Assembly (NCBI RefSeq): GCF_000720185.1
Contig: NZ_JOIY01000006.1
Location: 124,001-188,000, forward strand
Direction of reading: 5' to 3'
Source of the DNA: Streptomyces sp. NRRL S-340
GTDB taxonomy: Bacteria; Actinomycetota; Actinomycetes; Streptomycetales; Streptomycetaceae
Length of the DNA: 64,000 nucleotides
Shown: positions 59,662 through 64,000 of the stretch, in pieces
How the letters are laid out: every line of letters begins with the position of its first letter
Position numbering within the stretch: position 1 is the first letter of the stretch
Notes under the pieces: model-generated
Seen by the model: only the letters and a program-made list of their open reading frames with translations
What the model was told of the DNA's origin: nothing
Database searches by the model: none
Position numbers and translations under genes: made by a program

Positions 59662-59951
59662 CGCTGAAGGGTAGTCCCCGGCCCCCTCGCGCGCCTCGTT
59701 GCGGACGCCGTGCCCGCCGCCGTGCCGCCCCCGCCGGACCGGTCACTTGATGCCGGTTCCGGCCAAGCTCGGACTCGATTCCGTATCTCTCCGAGACCGC
59801 CGATCTCAAGGCAATTGACGGTTTTTGTACCCAATCGTGACCGGAGCAAGGGCTGTTCGAGATCCCGGCGGGCGCCGTCTGCGCAGGTCAGTAGGGTGTG
59901 CCCGAAGGGGTGTGTGGGGTGATTCACAGTACGACACGGGGGAGTGACCTG

Positions 59952-60377
59952 GTGGAGAGTCGTCGCGGCCCGCTCAAGAGTGCGGTACCGTCCAACGTCG
60001 TGAGCCCTGTACGTCGCTGTTCGCGCACCGCTTGCGGCCGTCCCGCCGTAGCGACGCTGACGTACGTCTACGCCGACTCGACCGCCGTCCTCGGCCCGCT
60101 CGCCACCTACGCCGAGCCGCACTGCTACGACCTGTGCGCCGAGCACTCCGAGCGCCTCACCGCCCCGCGCGGCTGGGAGGTCGTCCGGCTCCTCGACGGT
60201 TCGGCCCCCGCCCGGCCCAGCGGTGACGACCTGGAGGCGCTCGCCAACGCCGTGCGCGAGGCGGCCCGCCCGCAGGAACGGGCGGCCGAGGCCGGCGGCG
60301 GTGGCACCCGCGGAGCCGACCCGATGGAGGTCGCGCGCCGCGGCCATCTGCGTGTCCTGCGCTCACCGGACAACTGA
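59952..60377 (+). CDS. DUF3499 family protein
   Basis: A 141-residue actinobacterial protein of unknown function. A zinc-ribbon-like pattern is seen near residue 20-60: RRCSRTACGRPAVATLTYVYADS and then AEPHCYDLCAEHSERLTAPRGWEVVRL. A charged, low-complexity stretch leads to the conserved-looking C-terminus MEVARRGHLRVLRSP. The GTG at 59952 has GGAG seven bases upstream. It lies between the metallopeptidase-family gene and manB, the same order as in mycobacteria. Confidence 0.85.
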   Translation: MESRRGPLKSAVPSNVVSPVRRCSRTACGRPAVATLTYVYADSTAVLGPLATYAEPHCYDLCAEHSERLTAPRGWEVVRLLDGSAPARPSGDDLEALANAVREAARPQERAAEAGGGGTRGADPMEVARRGHLRVLRSPDN

Positions 60378-60568
60378 CAAAACCGTTCACCACGGCCCGA
60401 GTCGGGTCCGACGCCCTCCGTCGTCCCCCTGCGCCCTCGCGCGCTCCGCGACCCTGGCGCCGTGTGCCGCGCCGGGCGGCGCGCCTTCCCCGCCCCGCTC
60501 GTGCGTCGGCCGCACTGCCCGGGACGGGTAGTTTGTGGGGACCGATTGGGACTTCAGAAGGGCTGGCC

Positions 60569-61933
60569 GTGGCTGCTGATCTGTCGCAGATCGTCAAGGC
60601 GTACGACGTGCGCGGGGTGGTCCCGGACCAGTGGGACGAGTCGCTCGCCGAGCTGTTCGGCGCGGCGTTCGCCGAGGTGACCGGGGCGGACGCCCTCGTG
60701 ACCGGGCACGACATGCGGCCCTCGTCACCCGGCCTGGCCCGCGCCTTCGCACGCGGAGCGGCACGGCGCGGCGTCGACGTCACCGAGATCGGCCTGTGCT
60801 CCACGGACCAGCTGTACTACGCCTCCGGCGCACTCCACCTGCCCGGCGCGATGTTCACGGCCTCGCACAACCCGGCCCGGTACAACGGCATCAAGATGTG
60901 CCGTGCGGGGGCCGCGCCCGTCGGCCAGGACACGGGACTGGCCGAGATCCGCGAACTGACCGAGCGCTGGCGCGCGTCGGGCGCCCCCGGACCGGCCGCG
61001 CGCACGGGAACCGTCACGCGGCGCGACACGCTGGAGGACTACGCGGCGCACCTGCGCTCGCTCGTGGACGTGACCTCCATCCGCCCCCTGAAGGTCGTCG
61101 TCGACGCGGGCAACGGCATGGGCGGCCACACCGTCCCCACGGTCCTGACCGGCCTGCCCGTCGACCTCGTCCCGATGTACTTCGAACTGGACGGCACCTT
61201 CCCCAACCACGAGGCCAACCCGCTCGACCCGGCCAACCTCGTCGACCTGCGCGAGCGGGTCCGCGCGGAGGGCGCCGACCTCGGCCTCGCCTTCGACGGC
61301 GACGCCGACCGCTGCTTCGTGGTCGACGAACACGGCGAGCCGGTCTCCCCGTCCGCGATCACCGCCCTGGTCGCCGCCCGCGAACTGGCCCGGCACGGCG
61401 GCCACGGCGTGATCATCCACAACCTCATCACCTCCTGGTCCGTCCCCGAGGTGGTGAAGGAGAACGGCGGCACGCCGGTGCGCACCCGCGTCGGCCACTC
61501 CTTCATCAAGGCCGAGATGGCGAGGACCGGCGCGATCTTCGGCGGCGAGCACTCCGCGCACTACTACTTCAAGGACTTCTGGAACGCCGACACGGGCATG
61601 CTGGCCGCCCTGCACGTCCTCGCGGCGCTCGGCGGCCAGGACGGCCCCCTGTCGGCCCTGGTCGCCCAGTACGACCGCTACACCGGCTCCGGCGAGATCA
61701 ACTCCACGGTCGCCGACCAGGCCGCCCGCCTCACCGCGCTCAGGACCGCCTACGCCGGCCGCGACGACGTCACCCTCGACGAACTCGACGGCCTCACGGT
61801 CACCGCCGACGAGTGGTGGTTCAACGTGCGCCCCTCCAACACCGAACCGCTGCTGCGGCTCAACGCGGAGGCGCGCGAGCCGGCGACGATGGCCAAGGTG
61901 CGCGACGAGGTCCTGGCGATCATCCGCGGCTGA
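60569..61933 (+). CDS. manB: phosphomannomutase/phosphoglucomutase
   Basis: A 454-residue alpha-D-phosphohexomutase that interconverts mannose-6-phosphate and mannose-1-phosphate. Motifs in order: IVKAYDVRGVVPD, the phosphoserine loop MFTASHNPARYNGIKM, the metal loop AFDGDADRCFVVD, the sugar-specificity loop GGEHSAHYYFKDF and the phosphate-binding RPSNTEPLLRLN. GEHSAH favours mannose/glucose specificity over glucosamine. The GTG at 60569 follows AAGGG. TAGTTT at 60529-60534 is a likely -10. Together with manA and the nucleotidyltransferase it supplies GDP-mannose. Confidence 0.95.
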   Translation: MAADLSQIVKAYDVRGVVPDQWDESLAELFGAAFAEVTGADALVTGHDMRPSSPGLARAFARGAARRGVDVTEIGLCSTDQLYYASGALHLPGAMFTASHNPARYNGIKMCRAGAAPVGQDTGLAEIRELTERWRASGAPGPAARTGTVTRRDTLEDYAAHLRSLVDVTSIRPLKVVVDAGNGMGGHTVPTVLTGLPVDLVPMYFELDGTFPNHEANPLDPANLVDLRERVRAEGADLGLAFDGDADRCFVVDEHGEPVSPSAITALVAARELARHGGHGVIIHNLITSWSVPEVVKENGGTPVRTRVGHSFIKAEMARTGAIFGGEHSAHYYFKDFWNADTGMLAALHVLAALGGQDGPLSALVAQYDRYTGSGEINSTVADQAARLTALRTAYAGRDDVTLDELDGLTVTADEWWFNVRPSNTEPLLRLNAEAREPATMAKVRDEVLAIIRG

Positions 61934-62140
61934 GGACCGGTCCCGGTCGCGCAAGGACGTGAGGGCCTGTCCCGGTCGCGCCGGAACCGGCCCGACGAGC
62001 GCTCCGCCGGGGCCCGGACAGGCCCCTGACCGGCCCCGCCACCCGGGCCCCGACCGGCGGTACGCTGACCAGGCACGTCCGTACGGCCACACACGGTCCG
62101 TACCACCACACACGCACCCCGCGTCCCGAAGGGAAACCCC

Positions 62141-62311
62141 ATGCCGCTCGAAGCCGGCCTTCTGGAGATCCTCGCCTGCCCGGCCTGCCACGCTCCCCTC
62201 GAGGAGCAGGACACCGAGCTGGTCTGCACCGGTCAGGACTGCGGCCTGGCCTACCCGGTCCGCGACGGCATCCCCGTCCTGCTCGTCGACGAGGCCCGCC
62301 GCCCCGCCTGA
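62141..62311 (+). CDS. Trm112-like zinc protein
   Basis: A 56-residue protein, too short to stand out by length but clear by sequence: [48 protein letters not shown]. The four Cys (C-x2-C ... C-x4-C) and the closing [11 protein letters not shown] are typical of the Trm112/YcaR family. In eukaryotes Trm112 activates methyltransferases; in actinobacteria its partner is not clear. The ATG at 62141 follows GAAGGGAAACCCC. TACGCT at 62061-62066 is a plausible -10. It stands between manB and the SIS protein, so it may be linked with sugar-phosphate metabolism only by position. Confidence 0.88.
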   Translation: MPLEAGLLEILACPACHAPLEEQDTELVCTGQDCGLAYPVRDGIPVLLVDEARRPA

Positions 62312-62641
62312 CGCCCGCGGCCGGCCCGCCGCCCGGCAGCGCGAATCCCGTCCGGGCAGCACCCGGCACGGCCAGGCAGGCGCCCCGAAGCTCCGACACC
62401 CGGAGTCCGGGTACTTGAAGTCCAGGTACCTGAACCCCGGGAACCCGGAGGCCGGGCACGCGAGCCCGGTCACCGGAGGCCCGGCGACGGAAGGCCGAAC
62501 GTCTCCCCGTCCGGCGGCCCGCCCGTCGGCAACCGCCCCGCAGACCCCACGCCCCGCAGTCCAGACGCCCGCCGTCCCGACCACCCGACGTTCCGACGCC
62601 CCGAGGCCCGGCGTTCGGCACCCGATCGGAGGCTGCCGCCC
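62312..62641. other. 330-bp gene-free stretch with loose repeats
   Basis: The section 62392-62500 contains loosely repeated CCGGAG(T/G)CCGGG and (A/G)AAGTCCAGGTACC-like blocks. No hairpin of terminator strength or reading frame with a binding site was seen before the GGAGG that serves the SIS protein. Confidence 0.4.
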
Positions 62642-63769
62642 ATGCTCGACGAATCGCTGCTCGACGCCCCGGAAGCACTCGCCGCCGCCGACCACCGCGG
62701 ACTGCTCCGCGGCGCGGCCGAGGCCGGTGCCCGCGTCCGCACCGCCGCCCGGCACGCCGCCGAGGCGGGCGTGGGCGACCTGAAACCCGACGGCCGCCCC
62801 CGCGCCGTGCTGATCGCCGGTCCCGGCGCCGCCGCCACCCACGCCGCCGACCTCCTCGGCACGCTCGCCGGCGCGGGCAGCCCGGTCACCCGGCTGGCCC
62901 CGACCGGCGTCGCCTCCGCGTCCGGCGCCCTGCGCTGGGAACTGCCCGGCTGGGCCGGCTCCGTCGACCTGCTGCTCATCGCCACCCCCGACGGCACCGA
63001 ACCGAGCCTCGCCCTGCTCGCCGAACAGGCCTACCGCCGCGGCTGCACCGTGGTCGCCGTGGCCCCGGCCGGCACCCCCCTCGCCGAGTCCATCGCGGGC
63101 GCGCACGGCCTGTTCGTCCCCATGGCGACCGCCCCCTACGACCACGACGAACCCCTCGCCGGATCCGCCCCCGGCGTGCTGTGGGCGCTGCTGACCCCGC
63201 TGCTCGCGCTCCTGGACCGCGTCGGCCTGCTCACCGCCCCGCCCGACGCCCTGGAGGCGACCGCCGACCGGCTCGACCAGATCGCCGAGCGCTGCGGGCC
63301 CGCCATCGTCACGTACAGCAACCCGGCCAAGACCCTCGCCGCGGAACTCGCCGACTCCCTGCCGGTGATCTGGACCGAGGGAGCCGCCGCCGGCCCCGCG
63401 GGACGCCGGTTCGCCGCCGGACTCGCCGAACTGTCCGGCATCCCCGCCGTCGTCGCCGAACTCCCCGAGGCACTCGCCGCGCACAGCGCCCTCCTCGCCG
63501 GTCCGCTGGCCGCCAGCGCCGACCCGGACGACTTCTTCCGCGACCGCGTCGACGAGCCGCCCGCCCTGCACGCGCGCGTGGTGCTCCTGCGCGACCGCCC
63601 GCTCGGCGGCCTCACCGCCGCCCCCACCGCCCGTGAACTGGCCCTCAGCCACGACACGCCGATCAGCGAACTGGAACCCGAGCCCGGCGGCGAGATCGAG
63701 AGCCTCGCGGAACTCATCGCCGTCACGGACTTCGCCGCCGTCTACCTGTCGCTCGCCTCCAGGGCCTGA
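62642..63769 (+). CDS. SIS-domain phosphosugar isomerase-like protein
   Basis: A 375-residue protein with two SIS-like halves: PRAVLIAGPGAAATHAADLLGTLAG, LLLIATPDGTEPSLALLAEQAYRRGCTVVAVAPAGTPLAES in the first, and CGPAIVTYSNPAKTLAAELADSLPVIWTEGAA in the second. This resembles archaeal-type bifunctional phosphoglucose/phosphomannose isomerases, but the usual catalytic Glu/His signature cannot be confirmed by eye. The ATG at 62642 has GGAGG nine bases upstream. It sits between manB and manA in the same order as the mycobacterial SIS protein, so a role in hexose phosphate supply or its control is likely. Confidence 0.82.
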   Translation: MLDESLLDAPEALAAADHRGLLRGAAEAGARVRTAARHAAEAGVGDLKPDGRPRAVLIAGPGAAATHAADLLGTLAGAGSPVTRLAPTGVASASGALRWELPGWAGSVDLLLIATPDGTEPSLALLAEQAYRRGCTVVAVAPAGTPLAESIAGAHGLFVPMATAPYDHDEPLAGSAPGVLWALLTPLLALLDRVGLLTAPPDALEATADRLDQIAERCGPAIVTYSNPAKTLAAELADSLPVIWTEGAAAGPAGRRFAAGLAELSGIPAVVAELPEALAAHSALLAGPLAASADPDDFFRDRVDEPPALHARVVLLRDRPLGGLTAAPTARELALSHDTPISELEPEPGGEIESLAELIAVTDFAAVYLSLASRA

Positions 63770-63909
63770 CGCGGGACGAGCCGGACCGGGACGGCGCATC
63801 CGGCACCACCCGCCCGGCCCGGCCTCCCACACGACCCGAACCGACCTGGACGCCCGGATCGCCGTACGACGGGGTGCGGTGCCCTGACCAGAACTGCAGA
63901 GAGAAGCGC

Positions 63910-64000
63910 ATGGACCGCCTGGACAACACCATCCGCCCCTACGCCTGGGGTTCCACCACCGCCATCCCGCACCTCCTCGGCGTAGAACCGAGCGGCGAAC
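63910..64000 (+). CDS. manA: mannose-6-phosphate isomerase, 5' part
   Basis: Only the first 30 codons are in the window: MDRLDNTIRPYAWGSTTAIP and onward to the edge. The NxxxPYAWGS start is characteristic of type I phosphomannose isomerases, cupin-fold zinc enzymes that interconvert fructose-6-phosphate and mannose-6-phosphate. The ATG at 63910 follows GAGAGAAGCGC, 140 bases after the SIS gene. The gene is cut by the window end, not truncated in nature. Confidence 0.9.
   Translation, partial: MDRLDNTIRPYAWGSTTAIPHLLGVEPSGE

Noticed and set aside
59700..59900. tRNA-like GATTC and short stems between the zincin-family and DUF3499 genes
   Set aside because: No cloverleaf with an acceptor stem, anticodon arm and T arm in the right spacing could be drawn.
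60725..63832. A 1035-codon minus-strand frame opposite manB to the SIS gene
   Set aside because: Shadow frame; manB, the Trm112-like gene and the SIS protein on the plus strand have clear family signatures.

Overview
The window is chromosomal DNA from a Streptomyces or very close relative. The base composition is very GC-rich, third codon positions are almost always G or C, GTG and TTG starts are common, and many genes overlap by ATGA/GTGA. whiB, a SigB-type partner-switching locus, four LytR-CpsA-Psr (LCP) genes and F420 genes are all present. From memory, the gene order follows the core region of S. coelicolor around SCO3025-SCO3080, read here from the high to the low numbers. No phage, transposon, CRISPR array, rRNA or tRNA was found; this is core genome, not an island.

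Layout. 1-7200: the end of an unknown gene, a BI-1/YccA-type membrane protein, small hypothetical genes, a thiolase, a secreted SGNH esterase and cystathionine beta-synthase. 7200-13000: a small membrane protein, an RpiR-family regulator, and a four-gene minus-strand operon of three roadblock/LC7-type proteins plus a DUF4388-type protein, with no GTPase beside it. 13000-19200: a translationally coupled histidine-utilisation operon (hutU, an M20 amidohydrolase that probably deformylates formylglutamate, hutF, hutI). 19200-21650: SigB/F-type sigma factor, anti-sigma antagonist and anti-sigma kinase. 22000-31350: POT peptide transporter, leaderless two-component pair, GtrA protein, purK-purE-dipeptidase operon, and a divergent VOC/CGNR gene pair sharing GTAAC repeats. 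31400-45300: UDP-glucose dehydrogenase, acyl-CoA dehydrogenase, a Cys/Met-rich copper-binding protein, four LCP ligase genes with a thioesterase and a glycosyltransferase, and a TIGR03089 protein. 45400-64000: secreted PGRP amidase, sugar-1-phosphate nucleotidyltransferase, DNA glycosylase, fbiB-fbiA, cysteine dioxygenase, whiB, a giant membrane glycosyltransferase with a DUF5719 partner, a metallopeptidase-family protein, DUF3499, manB, a Trm112-like protein, a SIS protein and the start of manA.

The right-hand third has the gene content of the mycobacterial manA-manB-whiB2-fbiAB-manC-lcp neighbourhood, so it looks like an old actinobacterial block linking mannose nucleotide supply, cell-wall glycopolymer attachment, cofactor F420 and developmental control.

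The most interesting signal is not a conventional gene. Upstream of cysteine dioxygenase lies a leaderless 30-codon reading frame ending in a run of cysteine codons (five Cys in the last eight codons), with a perfect -35 box and 17-base spacing. It looks like a cysteine-sensing attenuator, placed in front of a cysteine-degrading enzyme. Other points are inverted repeats at several promoters (hutU, the PGRP amidase, the VOC/CGNR pair), many leaderless starts, and GC-rich direct repeats that repeatedly sit directly behind stop codons.
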